Assembly: GCA_963748385.1 (NCBI GenBank)
Contig: CAVVIQ010000012.1
Location: forward strand, 62,001 to 126,000
Origin: Rhodoblastus sp963748385
GTDB taxonomy: Bacteria; Pseudomonadota; Alphaproteobacteria; Rhizobiales; Beijerinckiaceae
Reading direction: 5' to 3'
DNA: 64,000 nucleotides
Below the pieces are notes generated by a model. It did not search any database. It was not told where the DNA came from and saw only the letters and a program-made list of their open reading frames with translations. Numbering within the stretch: the first letter of the stretch is position 1; each line of letters opens with the position of its first letter. The position numbers and the translations under genes are program-made. Shown here piece by piece: positions 46,486-55,200 of the stretch.

Positions 46486-47447
46486 CCGAGCACCCCATCG
46501 GAAATCGTGGCGTAGCCGATGCCGGTTTGGCCGAAATCAGAGCCGTTATAGAACAGATATGCGGCGTCCCCGACTTCAAAAGCCGCTGGATAACATTCCA
46601 TGAATTCATCGAAATCGCCCGGGTTGGGCGCAAAACTGAACACCGGCTGTTTGATAAGCCGTTTCCAATTTTGCCCATCGGAGGAGTGCGCGATTCCGAG
46701 CCGGTAGGCGTTGGCGCCTCTTCCCCGGTAGTCGGCAATGCCGCGATGGCAGAACCACATCCAATATCCGTCCGGGCGCTTCAGGACCGTCGCCCGCGCA
46801 ACCCCTCCCTCTTCGTCATTTTCGTAATCGACCGCCGTTTGGCCATCCTGTGACCAGATAATGCCGTCGTCTGACCACGCCTGTTTGAGATGGTAGCGCG
46901 GTTCCGGCTTGCCTGCGACGATCCGCCATTCCGTGGCGCTCATGTACCAAATCACCCACCTGTCCCCAATTTTCGCCACGTCGCCAGTCCCGCAAAAATA
47001 TGGTTCGTGCGGTCCAGTACCCACAACAGGTCCGGGAACGAGCCGCTCGAAAGTCCTTCCCCCGTCAGCACTGCGGGCGACGCCGATCGCATTGTGATAG
47101 GGGACGTCGGCCCGGACCGTCCAGCCTATGTAGTACATCCAGAGTTCGTCATTCCTGGGGACCACGGCGGTGGGCATGACGCCATGAGAGTCGAATGCGC
47201 CGAGCTTTCCGGGAGCAAGGGCCGGATGCTCGGCAATCCCCTTGATGCGGAATGGGGGGGTGGATTCCACGTCGACCCAGAAGACATTGCTCCGGTTGCG
47301 CCCGTCTCTGCTCGAAAAGAACATCCGAATGGTCGAGTCGTTCAATCGAAACGGCGTGGGCATCTGGCAATGGTCGGACCAGCCACGACCCAGAAGCCCC
47401 GGCTCGATGGCGATGCCGTGTCGCGTCAGCATCGGGAGATTTGGCAT
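46482..47447 (-). CDS. Beta-propeller glycosidase-like protein (GH32/43/68 fold)
   Basis: 321 residues from ATG 47447 with GAGG upstream. Repeated blades (IRMFFSSRDGRNRSNVFWVDV, DELWMYYIGWTVRADVPYHNAIGVARSADGGRTFERL, DRWVIWYMSAT, GYWMWFCHRG, AYLFYNGSDFGQTGIGYA) fit a five-bladed propeller. Members are found inside polysaccharide loci, where they may act as transferases or hydrolases; no catalytic triad can be fixed here. No signal peptide is present, so it acts in the cytosol. It begins 7 bases after the NeuD-like gene stop and overlaps degT by four. Confidence 0.85.
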   Translation of the reverse strand: MPNLPMLTRHGIAIEPGLLGRGWSDHCQMPTPFRLNDSTIRMFFSSRDGRNRSNVFWVDVESTPPFRIKGIAEHPALAPGKLGAFDSHGVMPTAVVPRNDELWMYYIGWTVRADVPYHNAIGVARSADGGRTFERLVPGPVVGTGPHEPYFCGTGDVAKIGDRWVIWYMSATEWRIVAGKPEPRYHLKQAWSDDGIIWSQDGQTAVDYENDEEGGVARATVLKRPDGYWMWFCHRGIADYRGRGANAYRLGIAHSSDGQNWKRLIKQPVFSFAPNPGDFDEFMECYPAAFEVGDAAYLFYNGSDFGQTGIGYATISDGVLG

Positions 47448-47454
47448 GGTGACC

Positions 47455-48114
47455 TCAGATTCTTCGTAGTTTGTCGCTCGTGATGCGCGAGATCTCCGAC
47501 CTTGTTCCCGGGACGACCGATTTGTCGGGCAAGTCCGAAAGGACGACGGCGGCGGCGCCGATGACACAGGCCTCGCCGAGTTTCACATTGTCCCGGATCG
47601 TCGCATTCACGCCAAGGAAGCAGCGTTCGCCGACCTCCACGCCCCCCGACACGACAACGTGCGACGCAATGAACGTGTGATTGAGAATACTGGTGTGATG
47701 GCCGATGTGGTTCCCGCTCCAGAGAATGCAATTGTCTCCGATCTTAACATGGGGCTGTATCACGTTTGCTTCCATGATGAACGTATTTCGTCCAACAGGC
47801 GTATTGTAATAATACGACCTCGGGTGAATAAAGCTGATGAAATCATACCCTCTCTCGATTCCGGCGAGGAATCTTTCTTTGCGGTACTGATTCACCGCCT
47901 TGTAGCTTATTGGACAAAAAAGGGAGACCTGATCCGGCGGATAACTTTCTTTCAGTTCCTCCCACGCCACGACTGGCAGCCCGTCTTTCTTCGGCTCGCT
48001 GATGAATTGCTGGTCAACGGTAAAGGCCACGACCTTGTGCGTTCCTTCCCAGTCGAGGTAGAATTTCGCCACTTCCGCCATTTGACCGGTGCCAAACAAT
48101 ATTACGTCGGCCAT
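47455..48114 (-). CDS. NeuD-family sugar O-/N-acyltransferase (left-handed beta helix)
   Basis: 219 residues from ATG 48114. The N-terminal PglD-type domain (ADVILFGTGQMAEVAKFYLDWEG) is followed by hexapeptide repeats (NVIQPHVKIGDNCILWSGNHIGHHTSILNHTFIASHVVVSGGVEVGERCFLGVNATIRDNVKLG). The HIGHH motif contains the catalytic His. Such enzymes transfer an acetyl group from acetyl-CoA to an amino or hydroxyl group of a nucleotide sugar. The DegT aminotransferase downstream would supply an amino substrate. It begins 7 bases after the sulfotransferase-like gene. Confidence 0.9.
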   Translation of the reverse strand: MADVILFGTGQMAEVAKFYLDWEGTHKVVAFTVDQQFISEPKKDGLPVVAWEELKESYPPDQVSLFCPISYKAVNQYRKERFLAGIERGYDFISFIHPRSYYYNTPVGRNTFIMEANVIQPHVKIGDNCILWSGNHIGHHTSILNHTFIASHVVVSGGVEVGERCFLGVNATIRDNVKLGEACVIGAAAVVLSDLPDKSVVPGTRSEISRITSDKLRRI

Positions 48115-48121
48115 GTTTCGT

Positions 48122-49066
48122 TCATCCCTCCATGAACGCAAACTCATATCCGAGTTCCGAGTAAGGGTGCCTAAGGTCGAAGTGGTCGAGGAAGCGCTTG
48201 AAGCCGTCGCGTTGCCATTCTTCCAGATCATTCCAGCGCTCCAGACGTCCGCGAGGCGCGGAACGGTTGTGCCGGTTGATGCGGTCGAACGACGCCACCC
48301 TCTCCAGATATTCGGCGGTGGCCAGCCCTGGTTCGCCGGTCAGTCTCTCGATGAGATCAGCGAGCGTCTTGCCTGACTGGGTCACTTCTTCCATCTTCAC
48401 CGCGCCACGGTAGTTCCAAGGGCCGCCGGGCTCTGCGGACCGAATGCTCTCAAGCGCGTCCAGATCTGCTCTCAGGCTCCCCAGTACGACACATGCCCCG
48501 AAGAAGCAAACCTCTTCGAAATCGCCCGGCCTCCTGCCATGCTTGTTACAAACGTCCTCGACGATCTCGAGCCCCTGATCGACGACCTTCCTCAAGGTCC
48601 ACGCGAATTCGTTGAGATCAATGGGGAAGAGATCCCTGAATTGACCGTAGCCTGACACCACGAGGTCAAACGGGTGGCGCACCAGATTCACGACAGGAAA
48701 CGCGTTCTGCGGGTTTCCGAACCGCGAACTCTGAACAGGAAGGTCTCGAAGTCGGTAGGTGTGGACGGTGCCAATGTAGCGGGCCGGTCGCGCGGACTCG
48801 ATAGCATCGTAAACCTCTGAAATTGGTCTATTTTGTCGTTGGATATATCCTTTTCGAAGAGCCGGTATGCTCTTTTTCAATCCGTCACCGTCGAAAATTG
48901 AGGGGTCGTCGGCTAATATAGCCGCGCTACTGTGGGCGCAAGAGATGGCTTCGTGGCTGTTGAGCGCATACGCCAACCAGTTGCTTGCGCTCCAACCGTG
49001 GCAGGTTACAATGAATCGTCTTGTCTTGGTGCGTTCTTTGTTGGCCACTGTGTATTCTCTAATCAT
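48122..49066 (-). CDS. P-loop sulfotransferase-like protein
   Basis: 314 residues. RRFIVTCHGWSASNWLAYALNSHEAI is the 5'-phosphosulfate loop, and FPVVNLVRHPFDLVVSGYGQF the 3'-phosphate-binding motif with its Arg-His-Pro. ERWNDLEEWQRDGFKRFLDHFDLRHPYSELGY is the usual C-terminal end. It would move sulfate from PAPS to a sugar or other acceptor. It is first in the minus-strand five-gene run. A GTG at codon 7 is an alternative start. An IS21-type relic lies directly upstream. Confidence 0.8.
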   Translation of the reverse strand: MIREYTVANKERTKTRRFIVTCHGWSASNWLAYALNSHEAISCAHSSAAILADDPSIFDGDGLKKSIPALRKGYIQRQNRPISEVYDAIESARPARYIGTVHTYRLRDLPVQSSRFGNPQNAFPVVNLVRHPFDLVVSGYGQFRDLFPIDLNEFAWTLRKVVDQGLEIVEDVCNKHGRRPGDFEEVCFFGACVVLGSLRADLDALESIRSAEPGGPWNYRGAVKMEEVTQSGKTLADLIERLTGEPGLATAEYLERVASFDRINRHNRSAPRGRLERWNDLEEWQRDGFKRFLDHFDLRHPYSELGYEFAFMEG

Positions 49067-49719
49067 CGCAATGCCTGTCCGTCGTCAGATGAAATGGGAC
49101 AGGATGGGGTTTTCAGGAACGGAGGCCTCTGCGATGGACCCGCGTAGCGGGACCATTTGAATCGGTTCGTTTGCTGGTGACTCGGCCGCTCCTGACGCCT
49201 TACTATCACGCCGCCAAGGGTTGTGTCTGCTGCTGAGGCTTTGGGCACGTGGCCAACGCGACAGCGTCGCCGATCATGTCCACAGCTTTTGTGACCGCCA
49301 TTCCCTCGCGCCAAACGAGCATTGGCGCGCGATTGTGAGCCGGCTTGCGAATTGACCCTGCGGGGGCTTCCACAATTGACCCCCAAGGCGCGGCCTGAAA
49401 AGCCGCCTGCTTTGCACTGGCGAGCGGGCATGCGGGGATGTTGATAGTGGAGACGATTGACCAGATCCGACGAGAGCATTTTGTCAAAGGCAAATCGATC
49501 AAGGAGACGTTCGGGACCTGAAGATGTCGCGCAAAAGCGCGCGCAAGGCGCGTCGTTCTCTGGTCCTCAGGCTTGGGTCAGAGCTTGCTTCAAAACGGAA
49601 AGGCCTCAGGGGGCGATGTCACCAATGCTTTGGGCTCACAAATCGCTCGGCGCCGTACCGGCCGCGGGGTCTTCCATGGCATTGCAGCCTCTGCGTTACA
49701 TGCAGGAAGCGGCTGGCGA
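49067..49719. other. Gene-free stretch occupied by IS21-type relic
   Basis: The left part must hold the promoter of the sulfotransferase-like gene. A minus-strand frame at 49206-49330 (KAVDMIGDAVALATCP) may be another transposase scrap that I cannot assign. The rest is an IS21-type relic described separately. No intact gene is present. Confidence 0.55.
49340..49620 (+). mobile_element. IS21-type relic: terminal repeats and start of istA
   Basis: AATTGACCCTGCGGGGGC and ACAATTGACCCCCAAGG (about 49353-49388) are two copies of the terminal motif. From ATG 49438 the frame reads LIVETIDQIRREHFVKGKSIKE, the IstA beginning, and hits a stop at 49519-49521. In another frame DLKMSRKSARKARRS continues the IstA helix-turn-helix. 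The element is frameshifted and truncated, so it is dead. It shares the terminal motif with the relic at 44397. Confidence 0.75.
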
Positions 49720-51813
49720 CTATTGGCCTCCAGGATCCGTCACCATCCCGCGCGGTGGTTGACGCGCGGTCAAAACGGCTACGAACTTTGGCGCGAGCCC
49801 AGCGCTCGCTGAAACAGTTAGATGCGTGGCGTCGCTGTATAAGTTCACGCCATCTTTTTTCGTGCTGCACACTTGAGAGTCACAAAACCATTCTCGAAGA
49901 TCCAATACCGATGAATTCGTTTCTCTCGCAGCATTCGCGAAGGCCGCCCGCGAAAGACGTTGTAAGTTATCAATAAATCGCTCGGGGGTCTCGCGCGAGC
50001 AATTCCCACGCCGAATGGCCAAGAATGAGCACATTCGGGGATCCCAGATGGGGAGCGGGTTTCTGTAGGTTGGTATGGACTGGACGAGAATAACATGATG
50101 CGCGGATCTTTCGATAAGCGTAATCGTATCGATCAATCCTTTCTCCAAAACTGAAGCCTTTTCACTGGGGCTGGTGCTTGATCGACTATGGGCTAATTCA
50201 ATCCTTACGCTTGGATCCCACCATTTCTGGTCCAGCATTGCAATAATGACCGTGCCCGGGGTGGCTCGACGCAACCACTCCATCGTGTATGCAACGTACG
50301 ATGGACAATGCGCCCACTCATTTCCATTTTGCGGCCCATTGAAGTACCTGCTATCGCCCGCCCGAGAAATCCTCATACCCACTATCATCGCGCAAGAAGG
50401 CGCCGTGAGGATCCAGACGGGTCTGTTCAGCTGCTTTCCGGCGGTGATGACCGCCTCTGAAAATTGCCAAGCGTCAGAATCGCCGACGAGATAAATCGGG
50501 GGGCCTTTCGCGCCAAGGTTCCAGCCGCATTGACCAACCAACGCCGAGGTGTAGGGCCCTGCAGTAAAGCAGCCGCGCTGTGAAGGGGCGTGAAGCGCAA
50601 GCACGTCCGCGACGGCGATTTCCACGTCGTGTGGAAATAGACCCAGCTTTTCTGCTTCCAATGTCAACACAGCCACGCCAAACGCAGGCAATATGATTGC
50701 GGACGTCCAGATCACCAATTGTCTCGTAATCGTAGTTGGCATCTCGCGAATAGGCTGTTCAATCCATTTGTATGACGCAACCGCTGGAAGAAGGGAAAAA
50801 ATCGCTGCTACGGACGGGGCCCAAGTCGTGGTGGGCCAGAGAACCGATGCGAAGACAATCAACGGCCAGTGCCATAAATATATGGAATAAGACCAGTCAC
50901 CGATTTTTGTTATCGGCTTCTTGGAAAGTATTCTAGTAATCACATTTGATTTTTCTTCTCCGGCCATTATCACAAGGGCGGCCCCCGCGACCGGCAGGAG
51001 TGTCGAAACACCCGGAAAATCATTGGCGGACAAAAGAAACGAAGATGCGATAAGCATTGCCACTCCGAGCGCAGCGAGCGGCAACGCATGACGACTCGAA
51101 AGCAATGTAAAGCGACGCGGGGAGAGCGCGAGCAAGGCTCCTGCTGCGAATTCCCAACCTCGCACAAAAGGACTGTAGAACCCTAAGACCGGAGACTCGC
51201 TGAAATAAAAAAAATTGAAGGAATGAATAATTGTTAGGCCAAAGGAAATCGCCAGGACGATGGCTATGATTGAAAGGGGCGCATGTTTATTCTTATCCGG
51301 TGAGCTCGCCTTCAATCGCCAGCCTGCTATTATCAGCACCGGAAATACAATGTAGAATTGCTCTTCGACAGAGAGGGTCCAGGTGTTTAACAGAGGATTG
51401 AGTTGGGCGGGCGCATCAAAGTAGCCACCGGTTGTGCGGGCAATGATAATATTCGCACCCAGCAGCAGGGCGCCTAAAGCGGTCTTCGCGGTCGTCTGTT
51501 GGGTTCCAAACGGCGACAGCAAGAGGTACGAAAGAATAATCACAATACCTGCCATCGCCGCGAGAGCAGGCGTCAGGCGCTTAAATCGCCGCAGGTAAAA
51601 TCGGCGAAAGTCGATTCGGCGGGTAGCGCTCCATTCCCGATGGAGCATTCTGGTAATTACAAATCCAGATATAACAAAGAAAACATCAACTCCTGTAAAT
51701 CCGCTCGTCGCTAGAAATCCAGCATGAAATGAAACAACCATAATGACAGCAACAGCGCGTAGTCCTTGAATATCTAAGCGCTGAGTCTCAGTGTTCCGCA
51801 GACAAAAGGTCAT
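49720..51813 (-). CDS. OafA/YrhL-type acyltransferase with C-terminal SGNH domain
   Basis: 697 residues. Acyltransferase_3 covers about 1-370: RLDIQGLRAVAVIMVVSFHAG with the catalytic His, FTGVDVFFVISGFVITRML, RRFYLRRFKRLTPAL, LNTWTLSVEEQFYIVFP, WSYSIYLWHWPL. Ten transmembrane helices are expected. The C-terminal periplasmic part has YLVGDSDAWQF (SGNH block I with Asp in place of the usual His-Ser pattern) and DATHLTVSASAG (block V Asp/His). It acetylates or acylates a surface polysaccharide on the periplasmic side. Lower GC and position next to the sugar cassette suggest the same glycan as substrate. Confidence 0.92.
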   Translation of the reverse strand: MTFCLRNTETQRLDIQGLRAVAVIMVVSFHAGFLATSGFTGVDVFFVISGFVITRMLHREWSATRRIDFRRFYLRRFKRLTPALAAMAGIVIILSYLLLSPFGTQQTTAKTALGALLLGANIIIARTTGGYFDAPAQLNPLLNTWTLSVEEQFYIVFPVLIIAGWRLKASSPDKNKHAPLSIIAIVLAISFGLTIIHSFNFFYFSESPVLGFYSPFVRGWEFAAGALLALSPRRFTLLSSRHALPLAALGVAMLIASSFLLSANDFPGVSTLLPVAGAALVIMAGEEKSNVITRILSKKPITKIGDWSYSIYLWHWPLIVFASVLWPTTTWAPSVAAIFSLLPAVASYKWIEQPIREMPTTITRQLVIWTSAIILPAFGVAVLTLEAEKLGLFPHDVEIAVADVLALHAPSQRGCFTAGPYTSALVGQCGWNLGAKGPPIYLVGDSDAWQFSEAVITAGKQLNRPVWILTAPSCAMIVGMRISRAGDSRYFNGPQNGNEWAHCPSYVAYTMEWLRRATPGTVIIAMLDQKWWDPSVRIELAHSRSSTSPSEKASVLEKGLIDTITLIERSAHHVILVQSIPTYRNPLPIWDPRMCSFLAIRRGNCSRETPERFIDNLQRLSRAAFANAARETNSSVLDLREWFCDSQVCSTKKDGVNLYSDATHLTVSASAGLAPKFVAVLTARQPPRGMVTDPGGQ

Positions 51814-52278
51814 TACGTCACGTACATTGTTTATCTTGTTTCAAGTGTGGGCTTATTCAGCGTTGATCGCTGTTAGACTTAATTGGGTAAAACCGACAAA
51901 GCTCATGGGGCGGGGGGAACGGATCGCGCCGAACTATCCGTCTTTACGAGAGTCGCATCGAGATTTCGGGCCACATTCGTTGGATGGCGCGCTCGGCGGC
52001 GGCAAATTGACATAAGAAGGTGACTGCCGCAAGGCGCGGGCCGGCCCTGCTGTGCGAACCCGAACCAAAGGGAAAATTGGTCCCGTTAGAAGACTGATTG
52101 CAGACAGGGATTTGGGAAATTCCAAGTCCAATCTGGAATGAGCCTTCATTCGGCAGATTTCGGAAACGGTCAACAGGGCGCTCAAACCGCGCAATCCTAA
52201 TATCCCGATTTGTTCCCGGCGCGGTTCAGCGCCGCTATGATGTCCGATGCCGAAAAGAGCGCTGCAACGCCTTGGCCT
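51814..52278. other. Intergenic region upstream of the acyltransferase gene
   Basis: 465 bases with no supported gene. The part near 51814 is A/T-rich and should hold the acyltransferase promoter. A GC-rich patch (51905-52080) differs in character from both neighbours and might be insertion-sequence debris, but no transposase motif is readable. Confidence 0.5.
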
Positions 52279-53079
52279 TCATGCACGAACAAAATCGAAA
52301 AACGGCTCACGTTCGTTCACGCCGAGCTTGACGGGATCGGCATCCCCAAGAATCTGGTCATGCGGAACCAGCCGGCCGGCGAATCCGGCCCGTTGCAGGC
52401 GCGCCTCGATATCGCGGCCAAACAGACGGACATGGTCGTCCTGTCCATAGAAAAACCGTCGATCCTCCACGCTTTGCAGGCTCGGCTCTTCGAATGTCCG
52501 CGACAGTTTCGTGGCGTAAGGCGTCTGACATATGAAGCGCCCGCCGGGCTTGAGCACCCGCCGCACTTGTGCGAGAGCCGCCTCGACATTCCCGACATGT
52601 TCGAGAATGTGATTGCCGATCACAAAATCGAAGGTGGCGTCCGGGAAGGGGATATCCTCGAGATCGATCTTCTGGACGCCCTCTTTGGCGGGAAACAGGT
52701 CGCCCATCACATGCAGCGTCGGGCGCGCCGCGGCCACCGCCGGCGCGAGATGGAGTTCGGGCGCAAAATGCAGAACGGCCTTGTTTTCCAGATCGTTCCA
52801 AAGATTCAATTTGTTGAAGAACAGCACGAGATGTCGTTCGCGGTCGTTCGAGTGACAGTTCGGACAGGCAAAACGTTCAATGTTCGAGCCGATCGCATCC
52901 AACCGCGCAATAAACGGCGAACGGCCGCCTTCTGGGCGATGGGGACGCCAGGCCGCGACGGGCTGGCGGCAGATCACGCACTCATGCGCGGGTTTTTCCG
53001 AAGGCGCGATTTTGGCGGCGATGCTCCGGAAGAGCCGCCCGACAGGCGTCGATCGGTGGGACGAGGACTTGCGCGTCAT
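52279..53079 (-). CDS. SAM-dependent methyltransferase with N-terminal Cys motifs
   Basis: 266 residues; AGGAG lies nine bases before the ATG. CVICRQPV (residues about 34-41) and CPNCHSNDRERH (about 72-83) could bind zinc. The methyltransferase core follows: VLHFAPELHLAPAVA at the SAM loop, IDLEDIPFPDATFDFVIGNHILEHVGNVEAALAQVRRVLKPGGRFICQTP as the methyltransf_11 motif. Proteins of this type lie in surface-glycan loci and may cap or modify sugars. It follows the GT2 gene on the same strand with an 88-base gap. Confidence 0.88.
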   Translation of the reverse strand: MTRKSSSHRSTPVGRLFRSIAAKIAPSEKPAHECVICRQPVAAWRPHRPEGGRSPFIARLDAIGSNIERFACPNCHSNDRERHLVLFFNKLNLWNDLENKAVLHFAPELHLAPAVAAARPTLHVMGDLFPAKEGVQKIDLEDIPFPDATFDFVIGNHILEHVGNVEAALAQVRRVLKPGGRFICQTPYATKLSRTFEEPSLQSVEDRRFFYGQDDHVRLFGRDIEARLQRAGFAGRLVPHDQILGDADPVKLGVNEREPFFDFVRA

Positions 53080-53167
53080 GCTCGAATTCTCCTGTGTCCG
53101 TCGTCAGATTTCTTGCGACAGGCGGTGGCGTGATTTCGCGGGCCCGGGGTCGTCCGGGCCGGCTTCT

Positions 53168-54217
53168 TCAGCAAATCCCGGCGCCATCAATCTGCGCCTT
53201 GCGCCGATCGATGGCGTCATACGCATGCGCCAGGGCTTGCCGGAAATGGTTGTCCAGCAAGGGTGATCCCGGCCGGGCTTCAGGCAGGGCGATGAATTCA
53301 TCGAGTTCCGGGTATTTTTCGGCAAGCTGCCGGTACATTTGCAAAAGCCTGGGCCGCCCGGCCGAAAATTTGTCGAAGGATAGATGGCCGGCGTCAACCG
53401 CCCACCGCGCGAAAAATTCCCATTCGAACAGGCCGGCGGAATATCCGGGATAGGCGTGACTGGATGTCTGCTGCCCATGCACGCGGAACGCCGAAGCAAT
53501 CTTGGACGTGCCGATCACCCCATGCCCGTGGGCCACGAAACTGGTGTAAAGCGCGATGTCGCCGAGAAAGCGCAACCGGTTTCCCGCCAACGTGTATGGA
53601 CTTTTCAGTTCACGAAATGTCGGCGCATGAAAAAGAATATTCGACGGTTCCCCGATCAGATTGGCGGCCGGGGCGATCATGTTTTCAAAGAAGTATTGCG
53701 GCGGCACGATGCAAAAATCGTCCGGGCCATAGCTGGCGTCGTCCTGCGGCCGTTGGCTTTTGAGTTTCTTCTGGACCTTGGACGCGAATTTCACCAGAAA
53801 ATTCCGGCGTCCGGGCGAGAATTGGAACCTGTCCTCACGAATGATCCGGCTGTCGGCGTCAACGGTGTGCCTGCTGTGGAACGCCAGTTTGCAATTGCTC
53901 CCGCGCAACATGGCCAAAAGCATTTCCACAGAGTGCGGGTAAAGAAAATCGTCGTCGAAAAGGAACTTGATGTATTCGCCCTTGGCCTGTCCGAGGACAA
54001 GATCCCGGTTGCTGCCCAGCGTTCCCCGCATCGGATTTCTGAAGTATTTTATTCGTAAATCGCGCCAGGCCGACACGGCCTTTTCAATTTCATCGCCAGC
54101 GGAATCGTCGCCAATGATAATTTCAATATCGGTAAACGTTTGCGTCAAAGCGCTGCGAATGGTTTCATCGAGCCAGGTCGCCCGAATCGCAGGAATGAGA
54201 ATTGATACCAATGGCAA
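53168..54217 (-). CDS. Glycosyltransferase family 2 (GT-A fold)
   Basis: About 349 residues from a TTG at 54217 (GGGAAG upstream), so that the protein starts PLVSILIPA as usual for GT2; the frame stays open to 54331. TFTDIEIIIGDDSAGDEIEKAV binds the nucleotide, and YIKFLFDDDFLYPHSVEMLL carries the metal-binding DDD. The C-terminal half (SSHAYPGYSAGLFEWEFFARW) varies between family members. It should transfer one sugar to a growing lipid-linked glycan. It is upstream of the methyltransferase gene and divergent from mmsA. Confidence 0.86.
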   Translation of the reverse strand: MPLVSILIPAIRATWLDETIRSALTQTFTDIEIIIGDDSAGDEIEKAVSAWRDLRIKYFRNPMRGTLGSNRDLVLGQAKGEYIKFLFDDDFLYPHSVEMLLAMLRGSNCKLAFHSRHTVDADSRIIREDRFQFSPGRRNFLVKFASKVQKKLKSQRPQDDASYGPDDFCIVPPQYFFENMIAPAANLIGEPSNILFHAPTFRELKSPYTLAGNRLRFLGDIALYTSFVAHGHGVIGTSKIASAFRVHGQQTSSHAYPGYSAGLFEWEFFARWAVDAGHLSFDKFSAGRPRLLQMYRQLAEKYPELDEFIALPEARPGSPLLDNHFRQALAHAYDAIDRRKAQIDGAGIC

Positions 54218-55200
54218 GACGCACTTCCCAATCTGTCCAAACACGCGGCGCGCCGTTCTTCGACCGTCTTGAGATCCCTCCCGGCCGGCGCTGCTCTTGA
54301 TAGCCGCCTGCGTCCGCGGCGCGGGGAACAAACTGCGGCCGCTTCATGCCTCGCCGCCGCGGAAAACGTATACTGTCCGTTCGCCGGTTTGCAAACGAAT
54401 TTCCATGGCGACCAGAGGTCGGCGCGCCGGTAAAAACGCGCCGCCGCTCGCAGCCGCTCGATGTTTCGATCCGTCTCATCGGTCCCTTCGCCACCTGGTT
54501 GACCGGGGTCATGCGCAACAGTTTGGCTGATATGGCTCAAAGGGTATGATCTGACGCAGGATTCGATTGCCGAAGTCAATCCGCGCCATTTTGCAAGGCC
54601 TGATCCGCCATGATCGAGTCTACGCTTCCGCTCCCCGGCTTGTCTCCCGTCGCCGACCTGCCTGAGGCCTTCAAAATTCGCCGGCGGCGCTTTCTCCAAA
54701 GGTTTGGCGCTCGGCGAGAGGATCATTTTTCCAAGTCGCAATCAATTCGGCCGGCGCCACATGTCGCCCCGTTTACCCCTTTGGCGCACTGGCGAGGCCG
54801 GAGCAGGAGGGATGGCGAAGCTCTCGAACGTGGTTCATCGGCGAATGAAAGGAACGACGACATTCGCCCAAACAACTCGCACATTCCCCGACGAGAATCC
54901 CGATGCAGTATCTGATGCAGTATCTACAGCGTTTCCCGACCAGCCTGGCGCAATCTGCCGAGGGGATTTCGCGCCATGGCAAGGAGGGCGGCGACGGCCG
55001 TGTCGGGGACACGACCGAGCCCGGCCGCCGCCCGGCTATAACTCGGAGGCCGGCAAGGTCAACATCGTCGAGCCGGGCGCGCCGCGCTATAATCTGAAAT
55101 CGCCGCCGGGTCATTAAGACCCCGAGGACGGCGAGGACGGCGGCCTGCCGGAATTCAGCGCCGGCGCAAAGCGGCTCAGGAAACAGGCAAGGGGAGAGAC
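54218..55200. other. Long divergent intergenic region GT2 / mmsA
   Basis: Nearly 1 kb without a supported gene. It must hold the GT2 promoter on the left and the mmsA promoter on the right. A perfect 12-bp tandem duplication GATGCAGTATCT lies at 54902-54925. Several overlapping frames are open, but none shows a domain, signal peptide or ribosome-binding site. It marks the boundary between the polysaccharide region and core catabolic genes. Confidence 0.55.

Noticed and set aside
49206..49330. Minus-strand frame near the IS21-type relic (DMIGDAVALATCP)
   Set aside because: Resembles transposon debris but I could not place it in any family.
54902..54925. Perfect 12-bp tandem duplication GATGCAGTATCT
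   Set aside because: Only two copies in an untranslated stretch; too short to call a functional repeat.
54704..55117. 137-codon plus-strand frame before mmsA, ending with a plausible-looking peptide
   Set aside because: No ribosome-binding site, signal or domain; several overlapping frames are equally open here.
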